This document shows positions 53,405-62,424 of a stretch of DNA of 64,000 nt, piece by piece. The stretch spans positions 496,001 to 560,000 of the forward strand of contig JBJLEF010000008.1 in the NCBI GenBank assembly GCA_045565995.1, written 5' to 3'. Each line of letters opens with the position of its first letter. Within the stretch, counting starts at the first letter, position 1. The notes below the pieces were generated by a model. It was not told the origin of the DNA, ran no database searches, and saw only the letters and a program-made list of their open reading frames with translations. The position numbers and the translations under genes were made by a program. Source of the DNA: UBA721 sp002705165 (lineage in GTDB: Bacteria > Planctomycetota > Planctomycetia > Pirellulales > Pirellulaceae).

Positions 53405-56400
53405 CTATTTGCTGAGAAACACTTCACTAATCACGATCTGCTTAATCAGATCCTTGAGGTGATTACCAGACTTCTCCAGCGCCGTAACAATCTTCTCGAC
53501 TTCACCACGATCCAGAGGTTCTAGCACTCGACCACTCGAATACGCCAGTAGCTTTCGGGTTAGGCCGCGAACAACCTGAGACTCATTTTCAACCAATATT
53601 GTTTTCAATGCGACGATATCATTAACTTCGGTTCCATTAGCAAGTGTCGTCGATGGGTCAATCTCACCTGTTCGATAGCGATCTCTCCATCGCCCAATCG
53701 GATCGAAATTTTCAAATGCAAATCCCAATGGATCTATTTTTCGGTGACAACTGTTACAGGTCGTCTGTTCGCGATGGATCTCTAATTGCTCGCGGATGGT
53801 TTTCGCTTCACTCAAATCCGGAGAAAGTGGCTCCACGTCCGGCGGTGGGGCAGCAGGCGGCGTTCCCAGAATATTCTCCAGAACCCATACTCCACGAACA
53901 ACGGGCGAAGTATCAACTCCATTGGCCGTTGATGTCATAACACTCGGCATCGTCAACACACCCCCGCGACGGGGATCATTCGTGGCTACCCTGCGTAAGT
54001 AATCCCCTTTGACATCGCTACGATTATAAAACACGGAAGCAATTTGTTCGTTCATAAACGTATAATCTGATTCGACGAGCAAACGGATTGGACCATTTTG
54101 GTACAACAAATCTCCGAAATACTCATTGGTTTGTGCAATCACCTGTGGTTCCATTCGCCGGTCCCAATAAACTCGAAAGGGACCATTTAATTCGGGTGGA
54201 CTTTCGGAAATCTTATCCAATCTCAACCAACGCTCCGTGAAATGATGAACAAATGCTTTGGAACGAGGGTCAGCCAGCATGCGATCAACCTGAGTCTGAA
54301 GCACACGGTGATTATGCAGTTTCTTCGTTCTTGCTAATTCCAGGAGAGCCTCATCCGGCATCGAAGACCAAAGAAAGTAACTCAGTCGATTGGCAATTTC
54401 ATAATCGGTTAACTGCGCTTTCTGTTCTTTGAGGTACAAGAAATCGGGGGAACATAATATCGCGGTATAGCCCATCTGTATCGCTTTAATGCCTGCCAGC
54501 GTGTCTTCATCCACCACGACCGGAGCATTGCTTTGCGTCCCGACTGCCAAAGGAGCATCTACAAATCCTGGCCCACTCCAAAACACCTGCAAACTATTAG
54601 GCTGACCGTAAGCAAAGTACTCGACTCTGATTTTCCGCAGGCCTTTGGCAAGCGTTGTCTTTCCAGTCTTTGTGGATGCCCCGTGCAGGCCGTCATGATC
54701 GATCACTCGCTGGCCATCAACAAGAATCCTTGCACCATCATCTGAGGCTAACTTGAATTCATATTGGGCGGATTGTTTAACCTCCAGCAGACCTTCAAAA
54801 ACAACCCCATAGTGTTCGTTCTTTTCTGCAACCCGTATGTCGACGAGCCCTTCCACTAAAGGCCCCGACTTAACAGGTTTCAATTCGTCAAACTGAGGCA
54901 ACTTAGTCCACTTCCCGTCATAGACGCTAAATTCCAGATCCTGAAGACCGCCTTCAGGTAGTTCAGGACCAGTCTGCAATTTCGCCATCACTAAATCTAC
55001 ATACGGCTGCACTTCTTCTTTGGTCACAGGCCGGCGGAACGCACGCTCCGCAAATCGAAGAAGCAATTCCTCAATCTCAGCATTACCAAACTCCTCCGTA
55101 CCGTACAATTCGCGATGGCTTTTCGGCGGCCACTGGTCCAGCACGGGCTCGATTTTGAAGGAATGGATCTGTACCGTTGGGCCCCGATAATTCCGCACGA
55201 CCCCTTCATGCATTGCTAACAGCCAGGCCTTTTGAACCTTATCGAATTCCTGCTTATCCGTAATTACCTTGCGATCCGGAGGATCTCGGTAAACGTCAGG
55301 AAGGTAGGTCCTAGCTAACAGGTCGGCACGGGCTTCACGATCTGTTGGACCATTTTCCCATATAATCTGCGGCAACCAGTCCTTATCAATCCAGGTTTCG
55401 ATCGATAAGGTTTTCATTTGACCATTACCAGGAAGGGACACACGTTCCAATGAAATATTGTCATTTCGTGTCCCGCGCTTAAACAATCTCAAATGAACCA
55501 GCATCGGTTGAGTTTGATCTGTCGGGAGAATCTCTCCCCAATCATGTTGTTGATTATGTGCTGACAACTGGACGGTCAGCCGGTATTTCGCCGAACTTTT
55601 CATGCCTCCACGTAATTCATCCGGTGTTACCATTTCACGAAAAAACAGCGTGTCAACATTCGGATCGACCTCACCTGCCAGACGTGGAAGATCCTTGCGA
55701 TGTGTCCGTAATAAAACTCCTTTGTAATCCCGAACAGGAATCTGTGGTCTCTTCCCTGTATAGGTCGCTAATGCCAGACTCTCCTCCGCAGCATCAAACA
55801 TTAAGCGAAGTAAGAAATCTGACATCACCAAACGGTTACCAATATTATCAAATCCTTCTTCGGTTTCATCGCCAGGGAAAGCCCGGAAAGGATCCGTGCT
55901 GGTGTTCTCAACACGCCCATTACCGTTATTGTCAATCAGACGAGGTTTGTTCCCAATCCGTAGTTCAGGGTCGTTGATATACAGTAAATCGCGAACCGTA
56001 TTACGTAGTTCAAAACGATTAAGACGCCGAGTCACCGTTTGTCCATTCGTACTCTTAAGAGACGCATAGGCATCCTGAAGTGGCACTGTTAAATGCTTAA
56101 CAACATCAGCTATTTCCTGATCCGACGGTTGTAATGAATCCTTCGGAGGCATATCTCCCAGATTCAATTGATCGACGACCCCCTGCCATAACTGCAACGT
56201 CTCGAGATCATCAAGATCAGACTTGAGATTGTCGAACCTCTTGCTGTTCTCCTGCACCTCCGCTCCATGGCATTCGATACAGTATTTTTTTAGGAACGGC
56301 TTTACCGAGTCAAAAGGCTCCCCTTTGACTGCCCCAGAGATTGAACTCGTGACGGTCATCACAATCGTCAGCAAGCATACACAGAGCAGCTGTTGTCGAA

Positions 56401-56410
56401 TCAAATTCAT
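53405..56410 (-). CDS. Planctomycete DUF1592 protein (DUF1587/PA14/DUF1592/DUF1588/DUF1585) with haem motifs
   Basis: About 1001 residues from ATG 56410, which overlaps the DUF1552 stop by one base (TAATG). The signal peptide is followed by a cytochrome-like motif CIECH (44-48) in KPFLKKYCIECHGAE. DUF1587 follows (VTRRLNRFELRNTVRDLL). A PA14 carbohydrate-binding module lies around residues 530-630 (YEFKLASDDGARILVDGQRVIDHDG). DUF1592 (LTDYEIANRLSYFLWSSMPD), DUF1588 (RRGGVLTMPSVMTSTANG) and a second motif CNSCH come before DUF1585 (NPLG-like IDPLGFAFENFDPIGRWRD). Such proteins are a hallmark of Planctomycetota and are always paired with a DUF1552 partner; function unproven. Confidence 0.94.
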   Translation of the reverse strand: MNLIRQQLLCVCLLTIVMTVTSSISGAVKGEPFDSVKPFLKKYCIECHGAEVQENSKRFDNLKSDLDDLETLQLWQGVVDQLNLGDMPPKDSLQPSDQEIADVVKHLTVPLQDAYASLKSTNGQTVTRRLNRFELRNTVRDLLYINDPELRIGNKPRLIDNNGNGRVENTSTDPFRAFPGDETEEGFDNIGNRLVMSDFLLRLMFDAAEESLALATYTGKRPQIPVRDYKGVLLRTHRKDLPRLAGEVDPNVDTLFFREMVTPDELRGGMKSSAKYRLTVQLSAHNQQHDWGEILPTDQTQPMLVHLRLFKRGTRNDNISLERVSLPGNGQMKTLSIETWIDKDWLPQIIWENGPTDREARADLLARTYLPDVYRDPPDRKVITDKQEFDKVQKAWLLAMHEGVVRNYRGPTVQIHSFKIEPVLDQWPPKSHRELYGTEEFGNAEIEELLLRFAERAFRRPVTKEEVQPYVDLVMAKLQTGPELPEGGLQDLEFSVYDGKWTKLPQFDELKPVKSGPLVEGLVDIRVAEKNEHYGVVFEGLLEVKQSAQYEFKLASDDGARILVDGQRVIDHDGLHGASTKTGKTTLAKGLRKIRVEYFAYGQPNSLQVFWSGPGFVDAPLAVGTQSNAPVVVDEDTLAGIKAIQMGYTAILCSPDFLYLKEQKAQLTDYEIANRLSYFLWSSMPDEALLELARTKKLHNHRVLQTQVDRMLADPRSKAFVHHFTERWLRLDKISESPPELNGPFRVYWDRRMEPQVIAQTNEYFGDLLYQNGPIRLLVESDYTFMNEQIASVFYNRSDVKGDYLRRVATNDPRRGGVLTMPSVMTSTANGVDTSPVVRGVWVLENILGTPPAAPPPDVEPLSPDLSEAKTIREQLEIHREQTTCNSCHRKIDPLGFAFENFDPIGRWRDRYRTGEIDPSTTLANGTEVNDIVALKTILVENESQVVRGLTRKLLAYSSGRVLEPLDRGEVEKIVTALEKSGNHLKDLIKQIVISEVFLSK

Positions 56411-57678
56411 TAAGCCTGTTTCCACTCAAAGTCAGCTAGCGTGCCGGAACTGGTACCAAAACGGTCAGCTTCCACCCCGTGATTCTGGAGAATAGAAAGC
56501 AGCAGATTGGCCGCCGGAATTCGGTGTGCTGATTCGGGATCGGGATATACTTTGTGTTCTCCATGCCTGAAACCACCGCCAGCTACCACCAGAGGTAAAT
56601 TCTTCGTTGAGTGCGGCCCGGTTGCCATCCCACATCCAAACATGACGGTGGTGTGGTCTAACAATGTGCCACCATTGATCATGTCTTCCTGAGCCTTCAG
56701 CAACTCGATCAGATGTGCCATCTGACGCATGATGTTGTTTTCAATTTTCTTTAATGCATCAATATGGTCGGCACGGTTGCCATGGTGAGAGAAACCGTGA
56801 TAACCACCACTAAGCCCAAAGTCACCATTCACAAATCCCGAGCTAAGAGTAATTGCGCGTGTCGAGTCCGTTTGAATCGCCAATGCCATCAACTCAACCA
56901 TCGCTCGCAAATCGGCTTCCGTCCCTTTACCTTGCTGAGGCTCCGACACATCGGTCTTTGGTTTCGGACGGTCTAACCACGGTTCCTGCAACTCGAGTTT
57001 CTTTTCCAAACTTCGAACTGCTTCCAGATATTCCGCAAACTTCCGCTGATCGCGCTTACTAAGGTCTTTTTCAACAACCTTCGCCTTCTCCATCACAACG
57101 TCCAAGATACTGTTCTGACGCTTTAATTTTTCTACCGCCGTAGCTTTCTTCTCAGCCGGATCTTCGATGAATAAAGCACGAAACATTCCTCGCAGGTCGA
57201 TATCGGGAACTTGTACTCCGGTACGAGTAAAACTAACAAGATTAGACTCGTTAACCCTCACGGTCATCGAAGGAAATCGAGTGTTCGCTCCTTCGTACTC
57301 TGCAATCTTTTGATCAACGCTAATATTCCCTTCCTGATAATAGGAAGCCAGGTGAGGCCGAACGCCACTCAACAAGACCGGCACCCCCTGATGACCAATG
57401 GTGTTGCCATGATCAAGATTTGAAAACACCGTAAAGTCATTGCGATGTGCTTCCAGTGGCTTTAATGTTTCCGGGATTTCGTAGCCTGCTCCCGCATCGT
57501 CTGCTTCAGGGAAAAATGCCTCCCGGTAAATACCGTAGTTGTTGGACATACATACAAACCGTTTTACCGGTTTCGTTTGATCAGCGCGAGCAATAGGAAC
57601 CATGGACTCCAACATTGGAAGTGCGATGGAAACTCCAGCAGCAGACAGAAACCGACGTCGTGCAATAGAATGTCGCAA
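56410..57678 (-). CDS. DUF1552 protein (Tat-exported partner of DUF1592)
   Basis: 422 residues. The N-terminus is a Tat leader (ARRRFLSAAGVSIALPMLESM) after a TTG start with GGGGG upstream. It contains the DUF1552 patterns FVCMSNNYGIYREAFFPE and FSNLDHGNTIGHQGVP, and a C-terminal alkaline-phosphatase-like fragment (TTVMFGCGMATGPHSTKNLPLVVAGGG). It is translationally coupled to the DUF1592 gene. Metal-dependent hydrolase-like fold by family inference; substrate unknown. Confidence 0.92.
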   Translation of the reverse strand: MRHSIARRRFLSAAGVSIALPMLESMVPIARADQTKPVKRFVCMSNNYGIYREAFFPEADDAGAGYEIPETLKPLEAHRNDFTVFSNLDHGNTIGHQGVPVLLSGVRPHLASYYQEGNISVDQKIAEYEGANTRFPSMTVRVNESNLVSFTRTGVQVPDIDLRGMFRALFIEDPAEKKATAVEKLKRQNSILDVVMEKAKVVEKDLSKRDQRKFAEYLEAVRSLEKKLELQEPWLDRPKPKTDVSEPQQGKGTEADLRAMVELMALAIQTDSTRAITLSSGFVNGDFGLSGGYHGFSHHGNRADHIDALKKIENNIMRQMAHLIELLKAQEDMINGGTLLDHTTVMFGCGMATGPHSTKNLPLVVAGGGFRHGEHKVYPDPESAHRIPAANLLLSILQNHGVEADRFGTSSGTLADFEWKQA

Positions 57679-57784
57679 GTTTTTAACCCCCGTATCAGGA
57701 AAGCATTTTTCAAAGTGCCTAAGGGTACATTATAACCGCCGTACGCGGTATGGAGAAAGCTATTCGTTCCTTAAACAGCTTCTG

Positions 57785-59467
57785 CTAACGCCCGGTAGCT
57801 TTGCCGGCGGTCCGAGGGTCTGAAACGCCCGTAAATCGTCCGGATTCCGGATCTCGATAAATCATCTGACTGACTCCGGCTGAACTCGTCGGATAAACGG
57901 TATGACCAAGCTGTTTCATTTGATTCAACAACTCAGGTTCGTTGGTTCGCTCCATATAAAGTCGGTCAGGTGACCATTGATGATGGAATCTAGGTTCCTG
58001 AATGGCCTCCTTGGGCGCCATCTCCAAGTCCACAACACGGCTGATCCCAAGGACCACCGAGGTGATAATCTTAGGACCACCAGCGGCTCCAACCGTTAGA
58101 ATGGGCTGCTCATCTTTCAAAACAATCGTCGGTGACATGCTCGACAGAGGACGCTTCAATGCCTCCACCTTATTTGCTTCGCTGCCAAGCAAACCAAAGG
58201 CATTGGCAACTCCCGGAGCCAATGCAAAGTCATCCATTTCGTTGTTCATAATGATGCCTGTGCCGGGAATAATCACTTTGGAACCAAACGAGGTATTGAT
58301 GGTAGCCGTCATAGCCACCCAATAGCCTGCCGCGTCCGCAACAGCAATATGAGTGGTATGGCGTTCCGGTCTGGCAGGAAACTTCCGCGGAGGCAAACCA
58401 TGTGACTTCACCGTGCTTGCGGTATCTAAATCAATTCGGCTGCTTAAGTCACGAGCATACGATTTCGCAATCAATCCTTGAGGAACACGAGTAAAATCTG
58501 CATCTCCCAACCAGTACGCCCGATCAGCGAAGGCCAACTTCATCGCCTCGGCAACAACATGAGTATATTTGGTACGACTATCGCGATAGTACTCACTGAG
58601 TGGAAACTGCTCCAGCATGTTCAGGATCTGACCAACATGAGTCCCCCCTGAACTTGGCGGAGGAAAACCCACAATGGTATGTTCCCGATAGGTGCTGACA
58701 ACCGGGGGTCGAAGTTTGGCTCGATAGGTCGCCAAATCACGTCGAGTCATCACTCCGCCGTTGGCATCCATCCAATCTGCAATCAACGTGGCTACTTCTC
58801 CTCGGTAGAAATAATCCGGACCATTCTGAGCAATTCCCTTCAACGTGCTCGCTAAATCGCCCTGCACCAACCACTCGCCTGCAGCAAGTGTCTTTCCTTT
58901 ACTAATAAACAGTTCTTTGCTGGCGGCGAATTGTTCAAAAAGTTCCTTGCGCGAAGCGAGTAATCGTGCGTATCGATCCGATATTTCAAATCCATTTTCC
59001 GCTATCTTAATAGCTTCTCCGAAGTGATTTCCCCAAGGCAGACTCCCGGCCTTTTTCCAGGCCATGTGATAAGCCGCAACGGCGCCAGGCGTACCTGAAG
59101 CCAATGCTCCTGACTGAGACAATGCCGTGTCAGGTTTTCCATTGCGATAGAACATCTCAGCAGTCGCTCGTTTGGGAGCCGTCTCACGACCATCAATAGC
59201 AATAAGCTCACCATCAGGTGTGCGAAGAAGAATAAAACAGCCACCACCAATCCCCGAGTTGTAGCCATCCACCACACCCAAGGTAATGGCCGCTGTAAGC
59301 GCTGCATCAACAGCATTGCCGCCCTCTGAGAGGGACTTTATTGCCGCATTGGTTGCCAGCGGATGCACTGTTGCAACCATCGCCCGGTCAGCCATCGCTA
59401 GATTGTCCTGAGACTGTGCCAGAGCGGTCTGAAAGACCAAGAACAACAGCAGAAATAAAGCCTTCAT
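57785..59467 (-). CDS. ggt: Gamma-glutamyltransferase (exported)
   Basis: About 560 residues from ATG 59467; the longer frame from 59512 would overlap the upstream gene. Signal peptide KALFLLLFLVFQTALAQ. The precursor has the large-subunit core (MVATVHPLATNAAIKSLSEGGNAVDAA, GYNSGIGGGCFILL) and the autocleavage site RHTTHIAVADAAGYWVA, whose first Thr becomes the catalytic N-terminus of the small subunit. Downstream are FGSKVIIPGTGIIMNNEMDDFA and VGAAGGPKIIT. It hydrolyses glutathione and gamma-glutamyl compounds in the periplasm. Its start lies four bases after the DUF1501 stop. Confidence 0.94.
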   Translation of the reverse strand: MKALFLLLFLVFQTALAQSQDNLAMADRAMVATVHPLATNAAIKSLSEGGNAVDAALTAAITLGVVDGYNSGIGGGCFILLRTPDGELIAIDGRETAPKRATAEMFYRNGKPDTALSQSGALASGTPGAVAAYHMAWKKAGSLPWGNHFGEAIKIAENGFEISDRYARLLASRKELFEQFAASKELFISKGKTLAAGEWLVQGDLASTLKGIAQNGPDYFYRGEVATLIADWMDANGGVMTRRDLATYRAKLRPPVVSTYREHTIVGFPPPSSGGTHVGQILNMLEQFPLSEYYRDSRTKYTHVVAEAMKLAFADRAYWLGDADFTRVPQGLIAKSYARDLSSRIDLDTASTVKSHGLPPRKFPARPERHTTHIAVADAAGYWVAMTATINTSFGSKVIIPGTGIIMNNEMDDFALAPGVANAFGLLGSEANKVEALKRPLSSMSPTIVLKDEQPILTVGAAGGPKIITSVVLGISRVVDLEMAPKEAIQEPRFHHQWSPDRLYMERTNEPELLNQMKQLGHTVYPTSSAGVSQMIYRDPESGRFTGVSDPRTAGKATGR

Positions 59468-59471
59468 TCTA

Positions 59472-60818
59472 TTAGATAAGCCCTTCAATCGGACGACCGC
59501 CTTCCTGAACAATCGGAATCGGACGACCTTGGGAATTAACCCAATGGTTGTTCAAGTCAATTTCCAGATGCTTGAACGTCGTCGCAGCTAAATCCTGCGG
59601 ACGAACCATCCCTGATTTGATTTCCCCCCCCGTACGATCCGTACTTCCCAATATCTGGCCTCCCTGAATGCCACCGCCGGACATGATCATCGACATCACC
59701 GGGACCCAGTGATCGCGCCCCGCTTCCGTATTGATCTTGGGCGAACGCCCAAATTCTCCCATCATCATGACTAAGGTATCATCCAGCATTCCCCGCTGTT
59801 CCAAATCATTGATCAGAGCCGGGTACACTTGGTCCACACGAGGGAGCAAAGGCTTAAGCCCTTTCTCTATCCCTCCCCAGCGGACATTATCACCGTGATG
59901 ATCGAAGTATCCCCAGGCGCCACTCACCAGGACAAAAGAAACCCCGGCTTCCACCAAACGACGGGCAAGTAAAGCTTTTTCACCGACACTCGTTCGACCG
60001 TATTCATCGCGGAGTTCATCTGACTCCTGCGTGACATCAAAAGCCTGCTCCACTTTCCCGGACAAAACCATTTCAAATGCTCGTTGCGTATTTGCATCAA
60101 ACTGATCCAGCAATTTGTGATCCTCGAGCTCTTTGCGAGCCCCATTGATTTGTTCCCGCAAGGCAGCTCGGTTTTGCAGTCGTTGAACATCAATACCTGT
60201 AGGCAGCTTAAACTTATCGGCAAGCTCCATTCCTTTAACCGGTTCATACTCGCCACCTAGGTGGCCGGCACCATAGACGTCTGATGCCCAGGACTTGGCT
60301 AACCCGATAAAAGCAGGCATCTCGGGGGCATTGGCACCTCTGAATTTTGACACCACGGAACCCATCGACGGATAACCTGCTCCGTCTTTGCCGTCATTGG
60401 TTCGTCGGGCCAACGGGTTCCCAGCCTGCATTGTGATCGGAGTATGATTACTCGCTGAACAGTCAACCGCACGTAATACTGCCATCTTATCGGCAATGGC
60501 AGCCTGCCGGGGCAGATGTTCGGTAAACTGAATGCCGGGAACTGAAGTCGAGATTGTCTCAAAAGGACTACGGATTTCTACAGGCGCATCCGGCTTTGGA
60601 TCCCACATGTCTATTTGACTCGGGCCGCCACTGAGCCAAAACAGAATGACTGATTTTTTTGAATTGGAATGGTTAGCCCGAGCCTGAACTTGCTGCAGCG
60701 TTGCCAGTGGAATACTGGCCATTGCCGCTGCCCCGGTTCTGAGAAACCAACGGCGGGAACCAACGTGAATACTTGAAGCAAGAGGTGAGTGTGGCTGGAG
60801 CATATCGAACGATCTCAT
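59472..60818 (-). CDS. DUF1501 protein (Tat-exported, alkaline-phosphatase-like)
   Basis: About 448 residues from ATG 60818 (AGGA upstream). Tat leader SRRWFLRTGAAAMASIPLATL. DUF1501 signatures: VILFWLSGGPSQIDMWDPKPDAP, HLPRQAAIADKMAVLRAVDCSASNHTP, GEFGRSPKINTEAGRDHW and GGGIQGGQILGSTDRTGGEI. In Planctomycetota DUF1501 genes normally accompany DUF1549/DUF1553 genes; here the partner is a gamma-glutamyltransferase four bases downstream. Confidence 0.93.
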   Translation of the reverse strand: MRSFDMLQPHSPLASSIHVGSRRWFLRTGAAAMASIPLATLQQVQARANHSNSKKSVILFWLSGGPSQIDMWDPKPDAPVEIRSPFETISTSVPGIQFTEHLPRQAAIADKMAVLRAVDCSASNHTPITMQAGNPLARRTNDGKDGAGYPSMGSVVSKFRGANAPEMPAFIGLAKSWASDVYGAGHLGGEYEPVKGMELADKFKLPTGIDVQRLQNRAALREQINGARKELEDHKLLDQFDANTQRAFEMVLSGKVEQAFDVTQESDELRDEYGRTSVGEKALLARRLVEAGVSFVLVSGAWGYFDHHGDNVRWGGIEKGLKPLLPRVDQVYPALINDLEQRGMLDDTLVMMMGEFGRSPKINTEAGRDHWVPVMSMIMSGGGIQGGQILGSTDRTGGEIKSGMVRPQDLAATTFKHLEIDLNNHWVNSQGRPIPIVQEGGRPIEGLI

Positions 60819-60901
60819 CAATTCCTGAAAACGGCTTACAGGCTCTATCTTAATCTAAAAATGAAATCCGACGCAAAATGAATCACCCTTCAACGCAGGA
60901 A

Positions 60902-62401
60902 CTATTCCTGCTTTGATTTTAGAGACTCAACGTAGGCCCGTATTTGCATGCCCTCTTTCCGAGGCCACTCCCAGGCCGGCCATGATGGATTATCAGCCTG
61001 CACGGACAGAAACGTACGCTGCATATTACTGATCATCTGCTGAGCCACATCAGGGTTCTCTTTCCGTACATCCGCAACCTCGTCTTCCCTCAGATCAAAC
61101 AACTGATAACGCATTATCTTCGCATCCTGAATTCGTCGCTGATGTTCAGCAAAGATATCCCCATGCGGAGGTAAACTTCCACCTTCAAATTGCCCGACTA
61201 TCTTCCAGTTTCCGTCGATCCCAGCCACCTGATCTTCCCCTCGGGCCCCATGGAACTGCCAGTAGAGCGGCTTGTTTCGGCGGATAGGTCGACCGCCGAG
61301 TGCACCAATAAAACTAGCTCCATCTAATTCCAAAGTCTGAGGCGGCACCACTCCGGCAACATGGCAAAACGTAGGTAAGACATCGACACCACTGATCGGC
61401 AGGTCTAACACTTGCGGGTTTTTCCAGGCCCGGGGCCACTGAACCATTCCGGGAACCCGGATACCACCTTCGTAAACAGAACCCTTCTTATCACGTAGAC
61501 CACCTGTGCTTCCATGCGGATGAGCATTGGTGATAGCTGGTCCATTATCACTCGTGAAAAAAATCAAAGTATCATCCCTGAGCCCCAATTTCTCCAACTG
61601 TTTCAAAAGACGGCCAAAGGCCGAATCCATTTGCGTGAGATTACCGTGATGAGCCTGAAAGCTCGTTACTTCCGGATCGTAAGGACTTGGTTTTCCACGG
61701 GGCTCATACAGTTTTGTGTATTGATGATCGGATGCGATTGGCTCATGAGGCTCGTGATAAGCAACATACATGAAGAACGGAGCATCATCTTGACGTTGTT
61801 TATTAAGCCAGTGAATTGCCTCGTCCGTCACTAAGTCAGCAGCGAAGCCTTTCAGTGGGCCAACCGCTTTGCCGTTGCGTACAAAATTAACCGGATCCTT
61901 GTGACAGGGCAACGCATTGTTTTGGGTGCCAAAGGACCAGTCAAATCCGTGATCCTTTGGTTGAGGATACCGAGTATCGGTTAAATTGCCGTTCAAATGC
62001 CACTTGCCTACATGACACGTCTGGTAGCCTGAATCCCGCAGCAATTTTGCAATGGTGATTTCATCTTTTCGCACATGCATTGGCGAATCATAGGGAATCC
62101 AGTTATGAATACCCGCCCGGTACGGTGTTCGTCCTGTCATGAGTCCCGTCCGGGCTGGCGAACAATTTGGTGCTGCAGCATAGCAACGAGTGAATTTAAT
62201 CCCTTCAGCGGCAAATTGATCAATATGAGGAGTCTGTACAACGTCGTTGCCGTAGCATGCCAAGTCGCCATAGCCAAGGTCATCGCAAAGAACAACGATC
62301 AGATTGGGACGATGAACCTCTGCCTGTAATAAGACGGGCACAGCGGCCCCTCCACACACCAACAATAAAAGTTGGAAACTAACTGTATGAATGAGCTTCA
62401 C
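60902..62401 (-). CDS. Secreted sulfatase (CSPAR type)
   Basis: 499 residues, GTG start with GAGGAA five bases upstream, signal peptide (VSFQLLLLVCGGAAVPVLLQAE). Metal ligands Asp40-Asp41 (VVLCDDLGYGDLACYG), formylglycine site Cys80 in PNCSPARTGLMTGRTP, HVGKWHLNG, and FFTSDNGPAITNAHPHGS. C-terminal substrate region KPLYWQFHGARGED. Arylsulfatase A-like; acts on sulfated glycans outside the cytoplasm. It lies 23 bases after the GH127-like gene, in the same direction, so the two probably share a transcript. Confidence 0.94.
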   Translation of the reverse strand: MKLIHTVSFQLLLLVCGGAAVPVLLQAEVHRPNLIVVLCDDLGYGDLACYGNDVVQTPHIDQFAAEGIKFTRCYAAAPNCSPARTGLMTGRTPYRAGIHNWIPYDSPMHVRKDEITIAKLLRDSGYQTCHVGKWHLNGNLTDTRYPQPKDHGFDWSFGTQNNALPCHKDPVNFVRNGKAVGPLKGFAADLVTDEAIHWLNKQRQDDAPFFMYVAYHEPHEPIASDHQYTKLYEPRGKPSPYDPEVTSFQAHHGNLTQMDSAFGRLLKQLEKLGLRDDTLIFFTSDNGPAITNAHPHGSTGGLRDKKGSVYEGGIRVPGMVQWPRAWKNPQVLDLPISGVDVLPTFCHVAGVVPPQTLELDGASFIGALGGRPIRRNKPLYWQFHGARGEDQVAGIDGNWKIVGQFEGGSLPPHGDIFAEHQRRIQDAKIMRYQLFDLREDEVADVRKENPDVAQQMISNMQRTFLSVQADNPSWPAWEWPRKEGMQIRAYVESLKSKQE

Positions 62402-62424
62402 AGATATTCCTCTGTATTGCGTAG

